A stretch of 64,000 nucleotides of DNA from Cristatella mucedo. Its lineage: Eukaryota; Bryozoa; Phylactolaemata; Cristatellidae. The first letter of the stretch is position 1. Each line of letters opens with the position of its first letter. Under the pieces are notes generated by a model, which saw nothing but the letters and a program-made list of their open reading frames with translations, ran no database searches and was not told the DNA's origin. The stretch spans positions 3,342,501-3,406,500 of the forward strand of contig WPIO01000027.1 in the NCBI GenBank assembly GCA_009760855.2, read 5' to 3'. The position numbers were made by a program, and so were the translations under genes. Positions 48,415 to 58,659 of this stretch are shown piece after piece.

Positions 48415-48641
48415 GTGATGATGTGTTTTTACCCTATACGACATTTTTATTTTATCAACTCGCATCTTTTTCCCTTTTACAACATTTTTACTTTTTCAAC
48501 TCGTTCTCGTTAACACTCGAACTCGTTTCAAAACTAAAAACGTTGTAAAATGAAAAAAGCGCTCGTTTCAAAAATAAAAACATCGTATAGTGCAAAAACA
48601 CATCATCACACTCGTTCTCGTTATCACTCGAACTCGTTTAA
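48415..48641. repeat. Large imperfect palindrome, possible terminus of the viral element
   Basis: Arms of about 95 nt on either side of GTTAAC (48,509-48,514): for example ATGTGTTTTTACCC on the left against TGCAAAAACACAT on the right, with a few mismatches and indels. The core (CTCGTTCTCGTTAACACTCG) recurs once more, slightly altered, at 48,610-48,641. It lies exactly at the host/virus compositional boundary. It could be a terminal hairpin, a junction of inverted terminal repeats, or a replication origin. Confidence 0.8.
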
Positions 48642-48806
48642 TGTCTTATAAGACTAGAATATCTATTTTCAAATTCTTTATATATTATAGTAAAAAATTT
48701 TGTTGCAATTTTATTTTTATTTAAACAAAATATTATTACCTTATATAGCAAGATAGTTTTTTCAATTAGACAAAGAAATTCTTTTGCGTCTGAGACAAGG
48801 AGATTA
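48642..48806. other. AT-rich leader
   Basis: Very AT-rich, non-coding stretch between the palindrome and the first ORF. Confidence 0.5.
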
Positions 48807-48878
48807 ATGAATGTTGATTTTGATTTACCAATAACTAAATATGATCGTAAAGCTAAAAGAATTAGAAGAGAAAAATAA
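48807..48878 (+). CDS. Short leader ORF (23 aa), duplicate of the PolB start
   Basis: MNVDFDLPITKY resembles MNINFDLPSIKY at the start of the next ORF (48,905), and the preceding bases are also similar. It then runs into a basic tail and a stop. This looks like a duplicated 5' end of the polymerase reading frame; function unknown. Confidence 0.5.
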   Translation: MNVDFDLPITKYDRKAKRIRREK

Positions 48879-48904
48879 TCTATTTAAATGAAGCGAGAAG
48901 ACTG

Positions 48905-51900
48905 ATGAATATTAATTTTGATCTTCCTTCAATTAAATATGTTGGTAAAACTGGAAGACTTAACAAGGTAGGATTTACTAATCCAATTGTAACTGCTGGT
49001 GGTAATACTTTAACATATACATACAATACTAAAAAATGGTTTGAAGACTTCGAGACTTTAAGAGAATCACTCAGATATCAAACAAAATTATTGCTTAATA
49101 GAGTTAAAGAAATATGGCCTTTTATTAGAGTTCATTTTAGAGTATCATTTGATATGAAAACTTTTAATACTGGTGAAATGGAGAGAAGAGGTTCTCAATC
49201 TAAATCAATTTTAACTATGGATAGCGAATCAGCAGATGGAATTTAAGATAAAATAATGCTTGCACTTGGTATAAATTTTGAGTTACTAGTTGAGAGAGGT
49301 GTTGGTTCCGGTTGGCTATTTATTGGCTTTCACTCATTTTCAATAGTTATATCCAATCGGCGGTGGATCATATGTTGAAACCCCTGATTATCTTGCTAAG
49401 AAAAAGTCTGTTGCTAACATAAAAAACTATGATGATAAGTTTTGCGCGTTATAGTGTGTTTTGAGAGCTCTAAATCCAGTAGAAAGAAATAAATGGAAGA
49501 CAAATGATTTAAAAAAATGCTAAACGAACAATATTCAAGTCTAATTAGTGATATCTAATGGCCAATAAAAGTTAAAGACACAAATAAACTATTATTGTTA
49601 GCATAAATGTTTACTCGTGTGGGTACAAAGAGTCAAGAGTTTCTCCTTTAAGAGTTGTTAGGAAAGCTGATGAGATTCCAAATAGACATATTAATCTCTT
49701 ACTTATAACAAGTGGTGATATTGAACATTATATTTTGATTAACAATTTTAACGCTTTGTGCAGACCGTCTAGTTCTGGAGGAAAACAATATTACTATCAT
49801 CGATGTTTAAATAGATTTTTTGATAAGTCACAAGTAGATGAACACCTAGAAATATGCGATAGCTTAAACTCAGGAACAACAATATATGTAATGCCAGATG
49901 AGCATAATAAATTTATATCACTTGATTTATTCAAGCATCTAAACATATGTCCTTATGTTTGTTATGCAGACTTTGAGTATTTAGGGCAAAAAGGAGAGCA
50001 TGACGATCACTTTTCATCACACACACCCTGCTCCGCCGCATATGTTATAGTTGACTGGAATGGTAAAGTTAATGATAGGTTTTTAAATGTTGGCCCTGAT
50101 TGTATAAATACTTTCTTAAAGAGATTATTTGCTGTATCATATTTTTATAAAACTCTACTAGTTGAGAAAAATTTAGAGAGTATGATGGAAGATTTAACTG
50201 ATGCTGAAATGAAAGCACACGATGATGCAATTTTCTGTTGGATGTGTAAAGGACCATTTAATCAAAGAAATAATGAGATGAGAAAGGTATTTGACCACTG
50301 TCACTTAACAAATAAATATAGAGGCGCTGCACACCATTCATGTAATTTTAAAGCAACCATGGACTTTAGAAAATGGCAGTTACCTGTTTTATTTCACAAC
50401 TTTAGGGGATATGATTCACATATCATTGTTAAAGCATTAGAGAATTTTAGTGTTGAAGCAGAACCAATAGCAAATAATTTAGAGAAGTATATTATGCTTA
50501 AAGTTGGTGATTTGGTTTTTAAAGACAGTATGCAGTTTATGATTGGTTCATTAGAAACTATTGCTTCGACAATGGGAAAAACAATTGAGTGTTTTCCAAT
50601 TTCAAATAAAGTTTTAAGCGAAAAGTATAAAGGAAAAAATCTTAATCTTCTTACTGTTAAAGGAGAATATCCTTATGAGTTTATGAATTCTTGGGAGAAA
50701 TTTAATTGTGATGCTTTACCGAGTAAGGAATCTTTTAACTCTAATGTTTATATGGAAGGAATATCAGATGATGATTATAAAAAAGCAAATGATGTTTGGA
50801 AAGAATTTGATTGCAAATCATTCATTGATTACCATGATTTATATTTAATCACAGATGTGTTGCTATTAGCAGATTGTTTTGAAAGTTTTAGAAAAGGATT
50901 GATATCTAAACTAAAATTAGATCCTGAAAACTTTGTTACAACACCAAATTTTTCATGGAGCGCTGTGTTTTGGTATTGTGGAGTAAAAATTGAGTTATTA
51001 ACAAACAGAGAGACATATGACACATTCAAAAAGTCAATTCGTGGTGGTATTTGTCAAGTTAATAGTAGATTAGTTAAAGTAAACAATCCTATGGTACCTG
51101 GATATGATTCTAGCAAACCGACAAGATGGATTACCTATCAAGACGCTACAAGTTTATACCCAACAGCAATGATGGAACTTCTTCCGTAAGGAGAAATTAA
51201 AGAGTGCTCAATTGATGGATGGGATAGAGAACAAATACTATCATTACCTGATGAGTCGGACGTTGGAGTTTTCTTTGTTGTTGATATTGAATACGATCCT
51301 AAAACAAAAGAGTACTATCATGATTTACATAATGAATATCCATCATTCGCGTCTAACAGAGTTGTTGATTGCAGCGAGTATTCTAATTTTCAAAATAAAT
51401 TTAAAGTAGGTGCGTATAATGTTCCAAAACTGATGCGTGATTTTTCATTAAAAAAAGATAATTTAATTCACTATAGATATCTGAAATTTTGTTTGACACA
51501 CGGAATGATAGCTACAGTAAAAAAAGGTTTATAAATTTAAGCAATCTAGATGGTTGGAACCATTTATCCAAATGTGTGCTGATATGAAAGCAGCAAATTC
51601 GAATAAAAAATTCTTGAGAAATCTTTGGAAGTTGATAATGAATGCGTTTTATGGTAAAACATCTGAAGATGTTGAAAAAAGAGTTAAAACTTATTCGATT
51701 AATGTTATTGATGAGATAGGAAGCAAGAAGTTTAAAAGAATACGAGATCCTAGAGTGGTAAACTTTAGAGATTTTAGCAATACACTAACAATATTTCAAA
51801 TGAATCAATCAAAGACTATGTTAACTAAGCCAATGTTTATAGGAAGCGCAATTCTTGACTTATCTAAATTACATATGCAGAAGTTTTATTATGATGTAAT

Positions 51901-52492
51901 AAAGCAAAAGTATAACGAAAAAGTTAAACTAATCTATACAGATACAGATTCATTAATCATGGATATTGAAACACCTAATTTATATGATGATATGAAAAAT
52001 ATGCCAGAATGGTTTGTTGAACATACAATTGGAAAATTTAAAGATGAAACAGAAGGTAAAGTAATTGCTGAAGTATGTGCTTTAAGACAAAAACTTTATT
52101 CCATCAGCATCGTTGATGCACAAAGGAAGGCAGCTGCAAAAGGAGTAACAAAGGTAGTTTTAACTAAAACAATGGGCCATGACACTTTTGTCAATTGTTT
52201 AACAGATAGTGTATCAATCTTCAACGGAAAAACAATTGATGGATTTAAAGAAAAACAGATTAGAAAGTTTTATAAGATATCACAAAGTAAACACGAGTTA
52301 TTTACTGATAAGTTAGAGAAAGTAGCATTATCAGCTTTTGATTCAAAACGATACTGGTTAGATTGTGGAATCTGCAGTTATGCTTATGGTCACTATAGAA
52401 TTGCTGATGCATTGAGTAATAATCTAAATCCAGGACGATGTAACACTTGCAATATTGGTGCTATTAATATAGATGCCAAAACGAAAAAGTAA
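48905..52492 (+). pseudogene. Protein-primed-type DNA polymerase B, broken
   Basis: A family B DNA polymerase that would replicate the viral genome. Open parts are 48,905-49,246, 49,735-51,186 and 51,554-52,492. Seen in order: an N-terminal region ending at a stop; a degenerate stretch 49,247-49,734 with several stops and frame changes; exonuclease motif YADFE (about 49,964); a C-x2-C ... DHCH ... RGAAH-x2-CN zinc/HNH-like insert (50,235-50,345) typical of Maverick polymerases; exonuclease motif FHNFRGYDSH (about 50,393); polymerase motif A DATSLYP (about 51,142); TAA at 51,187-51,189; motif B region with NAFYGK (about 51,640); and motif C YTDTDS (about 51,937). A one-base shift in an A run near 51,520 separates the last two blocks. 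No TATA-type start motif precedes it, unlike the other genes of the element. Confidence 0.9.
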
Positions 52493-52551
52493 AGAAATAA
52501 GAGATGGCAGGAATAAATTTATATTAAAAAATAAAATTCATTATTATAGAA

Positions 52552-52767
52552 ATGGAAAAAGTTGAAAATGTTGAAACTGAATCTGAATATGAAGAGTCTG
52601 ATAGTGATGATCCTGATTACAATTCAGAAGATGAAGATAAAGAGTCTGAAGAAGATGGGTCAGAATACAGCAGTGATGAAGTTGAATACGATCCTAATGA
52701 AGGCTATGAACAAGCATTTAATTTTGAAGAAGGATTAGATTACGTAAATGAAGAAGATAAACTATAA
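52552..52767 (+). CDS. Small highly acidic protein (71 aa)
   Basis: More than 40 percent Glu+Asp with Ser/Tyr between (for example EYEESDSDDPDYNSEDED). No domain recognised. It starts 59 bases after the polymerase stop with TATTATAGAAATG at its start codon. Acidic proteins can act as DNA mimics or histone-binding factors, but nothing here proves that. Confidence 0.65.
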   Translation: MEKVENVETESEYEESDSDDPDYNSEDEDKESEEDGSEYSSDEVEYDPNEGYEQAFNFEEGLDYVNEEDKL

Positions 52768-52787
52768 AAAATTTATATTTATATAGA

Positions 52788-53063
52788 ATGGATGTTTCAA
52801 GAATTCTTAGTTGTGAACAGACAAGAGATATGGCTCTTAAAATTTGTCTACAAAAATTAAAGAAAGTAGATCAAAGAATTGTCAAGCATTCACTTGATAA
52901 ACTTATTCCTGATTTAGATTGCTCGTATATTAGTGTTCTTGTTGAGATTTGCGATACCTGTGATAAACTAATGGAATGCAGAAGTAAAATAAATGAAATG
53001 TTGGTAGAAGTAGAAAAGAAATCAAAAACTCCAAAAACTAAACAGGGCGTACAAATTAATTAA
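52788..53063 (+). CDS. Unknown 91-aa protein
   Basis: Mostly helical by composition, with Cys residues (ILSCEQ, KICLQK, CDTCDK) and a basic C terminus. It is preceded by TATATAGAATG and lies 20 bases after the acidic ORF. Not recognised. Confidence 0.65.
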   Translation: MDVSRILSCEQTRDMALKICLQKLKKVDQRIVKHSLDKLIPDLDCSYISVLVEICDTCDKLMECRSKINEMLVEVEKKSKTPKTKQGVQIN

Positions 53064-53103
53064 TTAATTTTGAAATAAATGTTTTTCTTCATAGTATATA
53101 TAT

Positions 53104-53268
53104 ATGGGAATAACAAATTATAAAATTAGTGATACAATTCAAGATATCAGCCAAGGTAGAAAATTAAAATTAACTGGTGAACTTATTAAAATTATATTTG
53201 AAATGTGTACCCATGGAGATAAATATGAAGAGTTAAAGATTAAAGCAAGAAAGTTAATAAAGAATTAG
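53104..53268 (+). CDS. Unknown 54-aa basic protein
   Basis: Short Lys-rich ORF with start codon fused to a (TA)n motif (AGTATATATATATG). It lies in line with neighbours of the same orientation and spacing, which supports it as real despite its size. Not recognised. Confidence 0.55.
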   Translation: MGITNYKISDTIQDISQGRKLKLTGELIKIIFEMCTHGDKYEELKIKARKLIKN

Positions 53269-53303
53269 ATGTTTTGTATGTTTTTTTATAATAGTATAGG
53301 AAA

Positions 53304-53798
53304 ATGTCAGCAACTGAAGTATCTGATCCCAATCTTGCCACATCTGCAACTCTGCTTAAAGCATATGTTGACTACCTTGTAAAGTCTAGAATGACTGCTT
53401 ATGATCAACAAACACTCGACTCAGATATCTCAATTATGACAGATACGTCTGTTAAAAAGTTTTGTATTGATGAGTGCGACATTGAAGCACAAAAGGTAAT
53501 CGATTCTGGAATGGCAAGTATAACAACTGACCTTGAAGCAACAGTTAGATCGAAAGTTGATACTCTTCTTGATACACCTGGAGAAATCTCTAGTTATACT
53601 ACTTGGATTGCTAGTCAGCTACCAACACTTTCAACAGTTATATCAGGCGTTGCAGGAATTAAACCAGATATCTCTGGAATTGTTAAGGATGAATGCTATG
53701 CAATTCTACCTGATATCTCTGATGGAACTAGTGCTAGACAAAAGGCAACACTTGCTGCGTTAGCTGATCCAGGTACAATTCCTACAACAACTTTATAA
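53304..53798 (+). CDS. Unknown 164-aa protein
   Basis: Intact ORF preceded by AGTATAGGAAAATG. Rich in Thr, Ser, Asp and Ala with no membrane segment or Cys cluster; Cys only at KFCIDECDI and DECYAI. Composition suits a virion or coat-associated protein but no family is recognised. Confidence 0.65.
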   Translation: MSATEVSDPNLATSATLLKAYVDYLVKSRMTAYDQQTLDSDISIMTDTSVKKFCIDECDIEAQKVIDSGMASITTDLEATVRSKVDTLLDTPGEISSYTTWIASQLPTLSTVISGVAGIKPDISGIVKDECYAILPDISDGTSARQKATLAALADPGTIPTTTL

Positions 53799-53817
53799 TT
53801 AACTTATTTATATAAAA

Positions 53818-54189
53818 ATGAATGTAGAAACTAGAAGTAAAGATTGTCTAACAGTAGCACAAGGTCAACAGTTTACGAATATAAAAATTTGCTCATATCC
53901 AATGGGAAGAATTGAAGATATCAGAAGTAAACTTTTAGAAGCATTACAACTTAATTTAAAATACAAAGCTTTAACAGTGGATCATTCAGAAAAAGAAATA
54001 ACATATATATTTACAAGAGATGGATCAATCTTTTCAGAGTTTCTTAAAGATTTGAAAATAGATAAAATAAATAGTCTTAAATCAGAAGCATACTCTAAAA
54101 AAATAGAGTTAACAAAACAACTAACAGGAAAAGAATGTAGATTACCAACAGAGTTTATTAAAGAAAGTTTAGAGTTTAACTATCTATAG
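53818..54189 (+). CDS. Unknown 123-aa protein
   Basis: Intact, preceded by TTATATAAAAATG. Predicted mixed alpha/beta with a beta-rich centre (EITYIFTRDGSIF). It is convergent with the fibre cluster and overlaps its end by 14 bases. Not recognised. Confidence 0.65.
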   Translation: MNVETRSKDCLTVAQGQQFTNIKICSYPMGRIEDIRSKLLEALQLNLKYKALTVDHSEKEITYIFTRDGSIFSEFLKDLKIDKINSLKSEAYSKKIELTKQLTGKECRLPTEFIKESLEFNYL

Positions 54190-55233
54190 TAATGAAGTTT
54201 TGCTCTCGCATTATAAAAACACTAGCTAAATTAATTTCAATAACATCTGAATTACTTGGAGTAATAAGATTATTATAGTTTAGAACAGGAAAATTGATAG
54301 TTATTGCTATATTAATATTAGAAATATCGAACTGTGTTATATAATCACTTGATAATAACATATAATTATTTTCAACTCCATAATAGGTGATACTAAGAAA
54401 ATTAGAAACAAAGAAATTTGGTGAGTATAATTTGTGATAATAGTCTATAACTATAAATTATATTAAATTATCAATATTTAAATTAGGTTTAACTTTAACA
54501 TCAATATATTTTACTCTAGTTAGGTTCAAATCCTTTAATATAATTGATTTTTCAGTTATTTGTTTCTCTATGACAGACAATTGCGAATCGTTTTCTCTAA
54601 AAATATTTATATTCATAGGCACATCTTTAGGATTCATCTCATAAATACTCTTTATCCCTAATTTTATCTTTGAGAATTTTATTGGTATTTTACCTATATC
54701 AGATAATCTAGCTAAATAGGTACTACTATCATCTGGTAGATAATTCTGAAAGACTGATGAAATATTATAAGTTCCTAAATTTTCTATTTTAGTAAAAGAC
54801 ATAGAACCTACAACCCAAAAAGTATAATAAATACTATCAAAACCATATCCCAGGTATGTCATAGAAACATCAGCTTTTGTTAAATCAACAAAATCTTTTT
54901 TTAAGCCAACATTTGTTTCACCATTAATATCTAATATGCTTACTGTTAAATCACCAGTTATAGTTGCATCACCTCTGAAATTTACTTTAGTATCAGTGTA
55001 CTCTTTTGTTGCAATATCATTTCCATTAATTGGATTTGTTACATTAACATATTTTTTGAGTTTGCTGATATGTTTCCTCTTACAACTTGATCTGAATCTT
55101 TTCTTAAATAGTTGGTATCAGCAAATAATTTGCCAACAGCTTCTAACGAGTCCATATTGCTTCCAAGATTTACTATTCTATTTTTTTTCATATCCAATGT
55201 TCCAATCATTTGTAAATATTTTCTGCTTAACAT
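54176..55233 (-). pseudogene. Fibre-like protein 1, frame-disrupted
   Basis: Starts at ATG 55,231-55,233, overlapping the stop of fibre 2 as TAATG. The N-terminal part has the repeat LDMKKNRIVNLGS..D..AV and, after a frame change near 55,045, NPINGNDIATKEYTDTKV. The open frame stops at 54,458, and a further open stretch in another frame continues to a stop at 54,176, so a second frame change is likely. Such N-x-I-x-N-L-x-P-x-x-x-x-D-A-x-x-K-x-Y repeats form triple-stranded shafts in phage tail fibres. The role here as a virion spike is inferred. Confidence 0.7.
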
Positions 55234-56093
55234 TATAATATTGCTATATAAACATTAACATTTATTTCTTTATCTAACAAACCTGATCCTGATATAAAAG
55301 TAGAACTAGCAAATATTTTTTTATTAGGATTTAATATATAACTACCATACAACTGATCACTCTGCGCTGTTAGTAGTGATGGTGGCGACATAAGTACTTT
55401 TGCTATTCCCGAAACTTCATACGTTACGCCAATAACAAATAGACCTCTTGAAATTGTAATGTTTGAAATATTAGTAATCCATTTACCATTAACTGTTTTA
55501 TCATATATTTGAGTAGTTAGTGAACCATCCATAGTTCCTTTAAAATTTACAGCTGTAACATTTCCAACGTATCTTCGTGGATAACCAAGATTTACACCAT
55601 CCTTTGGATTAACAGGATTGTTCATTATAATTATTGGATTACCATTCATATCCAAAGGTTTATTCAATGATGTATTAAATTTTACAAAATTAGCATCCAT
55701 ATATGCAATAGTTGCAATGTTACTAAGTTCGGGATAAGTAATATTTATTAACCCTCCTACAAATAAAGATCCGGTAATAAGTCCACCAGTTTTTGATACT
55801 TTCGTATCAGCATAATCTTTTGTAGCAGCATCACTTGATCTAACAGGATTAGCAAGATCTGTCACTCTATGATTATTCATGTCAAGATCGCTATCAGCAG
55901 TTGTTCCTCTAGATATTTTTGTAACAAAGTTTGCATCGATATACTTTCTGTTTACAGCATCTGTAGAATCAACAGGATCTCCAAGATTTTTTATTAGATT
56001 TTGATTCATATTTAAAGATCCATTCATAATATCTCCGGTTTTACGAATATAATTTTTTTGGCTAGATCCTTTTCTACGATATCCAAGCGACAT
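55233..56093 (-). CDS. Fibre-like protein 2 (286 aa)
   Basis: Intact ORF from ATG 56,093. It contains at least four shaft repeats: MNQNLIKNLGDPVDSTDAV, DMNNHRVTDLANPVRSSDAATKDY, a degenerate YPELSNIATIAYMDANF unit and DMNGNPIIIMNNPVNPKDGV. The remaining ~110 residues are beta-rich and lack repeats, as expected of a receptor-binding head. Its promoter-like TATAG overlaps the end of fibre 3. Confidence 0.8.
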   Translation of the reverse strand: MSLGYRRKGSSQKNYIRKTGDIMNGSLNMNQNLIKNLGDPVDSTDAVNRKYIDANFVTKISRGTTADSDLDMNNHRVTDLANPVRSSDAATKDYADTKVSKTGGLITGSLFVGGLINITYPELSNIATIAYMDANFVKFNTSLNKPLDMNGNPIIIMNNPVNPKDGVNLGYPRRYVGNVTAVNFKGTMDGSLTTQIYDKTVNGKWITNISNITISRGLFVIGVTYEVSGIAKVLMSPPSLLTAQSDQLYGSYILNPNKKIFASSTFISGSGLLDKEINVNVYIAIL

Positions 56094-56094
56094 T

Positions 56095-56948
56095 CTATAC
56101 AATATTAATAATAAAATCAATATATGCAATATCACTAGCAACTTTTAGATTATTAATCATATAAGTACATGATCCATTAATATTTATTACTAAAAGGAGA
56201 GTGCCAGATACACCATAAGTGTTATCACTAGTTAACTCTAAAAATACTCCAGTTGTATTAGAACACCAGAGTACACTAGATACTGTTTGAAAGTTTTTAC
56301 TGATCCAGCAACAAAAGTTTTTAAAGGTGTTGCATAGCCGATTATATTTCCTTGTTGATTAAAAACTGCCATATCAGCAGGAGTTGCTCTTAATGTAGAA
56401 CTTTCTGTTCCAGTTCCATTAACATTAATATTAAATATGTTTAACGGAATAACACTTGTAAAACCAGTAAGCCTTAAATACAAAGTAGAGCATTTATAAA
56501 AATCAACAGATTGCTTTGTTACAATATCAGAATTTTTCAAAGACGTAATTCTGTTTGATCCTAGATCAAGAGTACTATTTGAGTTGCCATTGAAAACTTG
56601 GGTCATACTTTTTAGTAATCCATAGTTTATTACTTTGTAAAGTCTAGAATCTTGATAGTTCCACTTAGTTCCATCAACAGAATTTCCTGATATTCCTTTA
56701 ATGTTTTTACAGTTCAACTGGGATAACATTTTTGCACTATTCTTTGGAAGTAAGCCAGATAAATTAGAAACAGAAGCTATTTCACCTGAAACATTAGTTG
56801 CGACAGTATTAAAGAAGTTTGAATTGAGAGCATAATCTAATCTTATTGCATCTTCATCATCTACTGGAAAACCAAGATTTGTAATGCTATTTCCATTAGC
56901 ATCAAGATCACTAAAAATATTACCATTAATCTTTGTAACATTTTCCAT
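56095..56948 (-). pseudogene. Fibre-like protein 3, one frame break near the C terminus
   Basis: ATG at 56,946-56,948, divergent from the hydrophobic-protein gene with only 10 bases between. Two shaft-type repeats (DLDANGNSITNLGFPVDDEDAI; LDLGSNRITSLKNSDIVTK) flank a unique region. The open frame ends at 56,238, but a neighbouring frame stays open to a TAG at 56,095-56,097, suggesting a single frame shift near 56,255. Confidence 0.75.
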
Positions 56949-56958
56949 TCTTATATAT

Positions 56959-57974
56959 ATGGAAAAAATTAAAGAAAATCTTAAATCTGGCTTAGATACA
57001 ACAAAAGAAGTATTATCAGGAACAACAACAGCAACTGAGATTGGATCAAAAGCAATTATAAAAGTAGCTCCTAAGATTGCTATGAAACTGAGTCTACACG
57101 CATCAAACAAGATTGCAACTATTGTTCCAAAAGTTTTGCAGCCATTCAAAGTAATTGGAACTGCTACAAAAGCACTTGGAGGATTTCTATCAGGAATAAC
57201 AGGAATTGTAATCTTGGATTGTTTATAAAAGAGATCGTAGATGATATTGCTTCTGAAAAGTATGGTAATGTCTTTTGGAAAACAATTGCAGAAAAAAAAG
57301 AAGGACTATCAAAAATGGAAGCAAGTTTAGAGGTTGGCTTTTACATAAACGAGATTTTGCTAGAAGCAGAAAAAGCTAAATCTGATTGGTACTTAGATCC
57401 TAGTAAGTTTCTTTCAGATACATTCGGAGAGGATGTGAGTTGGAATGCTGCTCAACTAGATCCTCTTGCGTGGAAAAAGAACTTTCTTGAAGTAAGATCA
57501 GGTGGATTTCTGCCTGCAATTCCAGCAATCATAGCAAGTATAGCTTCTATAATTGGAGCAGTTGGCTTAGGAGTTTCCATAGCAGTATCAGTAGCAGGAT
57601 TGATTAAAAAAATAATTGACAGTACAATGTATACAGCTAAGGCACCACCGATTAGCACCCATGAGGAACGAATGAATGCTTTGAGTTTACAAAGTGAAAG
57701 ACTAAAGAATGCAATTACAGATATAAAAAATATGATAGAACTACTTGATAGAAACATTGATATCGATTTGAGTGACAAAGTGCAGAATAGTGAGGTGAAA
57801 AATAGATTAGATTATTTAAAACAGGGAAAACAGTTAGTAGAGGTATCAGGAGTAAGCTATTCAGATAAGTTAAAAGAAGATATAAAAAAAGTAGAAAGTA
57901 GTAGGATTGGAGGAAAAAAGACTTGTAATTATCAAGCAGAGAGTGCAATGTTACTAGCTAATCTTTATACTTAA
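56959..57974 (+). pseudogene. Hydrophobic/amphipathic viral protein, one frame break
   Basis: ATG at 56,959 after a TATATAT run. The first 89 codons are Ala/Ile/Lys-rich and amphipathic; the frame ends at 57,228. A second frame, overlapping from about 57,219, is open to 57,974 and carries a strongly hydrophobic stretch (IIASIASIIGAVGLGVSIAV, about 57,525-57,590) and a coiled-coil C terminus. The join reads as one protein of ~335 aa with one indel near 57,215. It could be a membrane-active minor capsid protein; this is inference. Confidence 0.6.
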
Positions 57975-58043
57975 AATAAATCACAAGAAGAAATACGTAG
58001 AGAGATACTAAAACTGAGATGAATTAAATTCTAGATGTCGAAA

Positions 58044-58604
58044 TTAAAAGTCTTTATGTCTAACTATTTTACAATCTCCAGTTAAACTATAAGTAAAATT
58101 TAATCTCGCGAATTGCAAATGAAGGCGTATTGCAGCAAGGTCACGCACTTCAGTAGCTGCAATAGGATTGTAAAAATAACCCAAGTGGTAACTAGTATTA
58201 TCTACTTTAATACAAGATTTATATTTGTTTCTACTTTTAACAAAACCCACTCCAATAAAATCAGATGATAGACCCTTTTGTTTTCCTTTATTTCTATTAT
58301 TTCCTGATCTATTAGCTTCACGTAAATTAGAGTAACAATTATTTAATTTATCATTATCTTTGTGATCTATTTCATGAAGTGGAAGTTTACCAGTTACTAT
58401 CAACCAGATCAATCTATGGGCATAATATAATTTCCCATCAATTCCTATTTGCCTATAACCGCTTGATTTTATCGCACCTGCTTCGCTGCCATATTTTGCA
58501 GTTCCTGTTCTATCTACTCTCCAAAAGAGTTTTCCAGTATCTGGATCGTATGTAAGAAGTTCCATAACGCGTTCTCTGAATTTACAAACTCCATCTTGAT
58601 TCAT
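58044..58604 (-). CDS. HNH homing-type endonuclease with AP2-like DNA-binding domain (186 aa)
   Basis: Intact. Residues 1-60 match the start of phage-type HNH enzymes (YDPDTGKLFWR). The HNH core is AHRLIWLIVTG followed by EIDHKDNDKLNNCYSNLR, containing the D-H and N residues of the beta-beta-alpha metal site. The C-terminal third (GVGFVKSRNKYKSCI, then YHLGYF, ATEVRDLAA) is AP2-like. Enzymes of this type spread as selfish genes in phages. It has its own TATA-type start motif and sits between the hydrophobic and PLA2 genes. Confidence 0.88.
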   Translation of the reverse strand: MNQDGVCKFRERVMELLTYDPDTGKLFWRVDRTGTAKYGSEAGAIKSSGYRQIGIDGKLYYAHRLIWLIVTGKLPLHEIDHKDNDKLNNCYSNLREANRSGNNRNKGKQKGLSSDFIGVGFVKSRNKYKSCIKVDNTSYHLGYFYNPIAATEVRDLAAIRLHLQFARLNFTYSLTGDCKIVRHKDF

Positions 58605-58659
58605 TTCTCAATATATAATAGTTTAATTTGTCTTTAAATAAAATTTAATTTATGATAGA

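Noticed and set aside
49247-49734. An independent gene between the two polymerase open frames
   Set aside because: Short stretches in changing frames continue the polymerase N-terminal region; this is decayed PolB sequence.
54936-55238. 100-codon plus-strand frame over the fibre genes
   Set aside because: Shadow of the minus-strand fibre 1 gene, hydrophobic by composition only.
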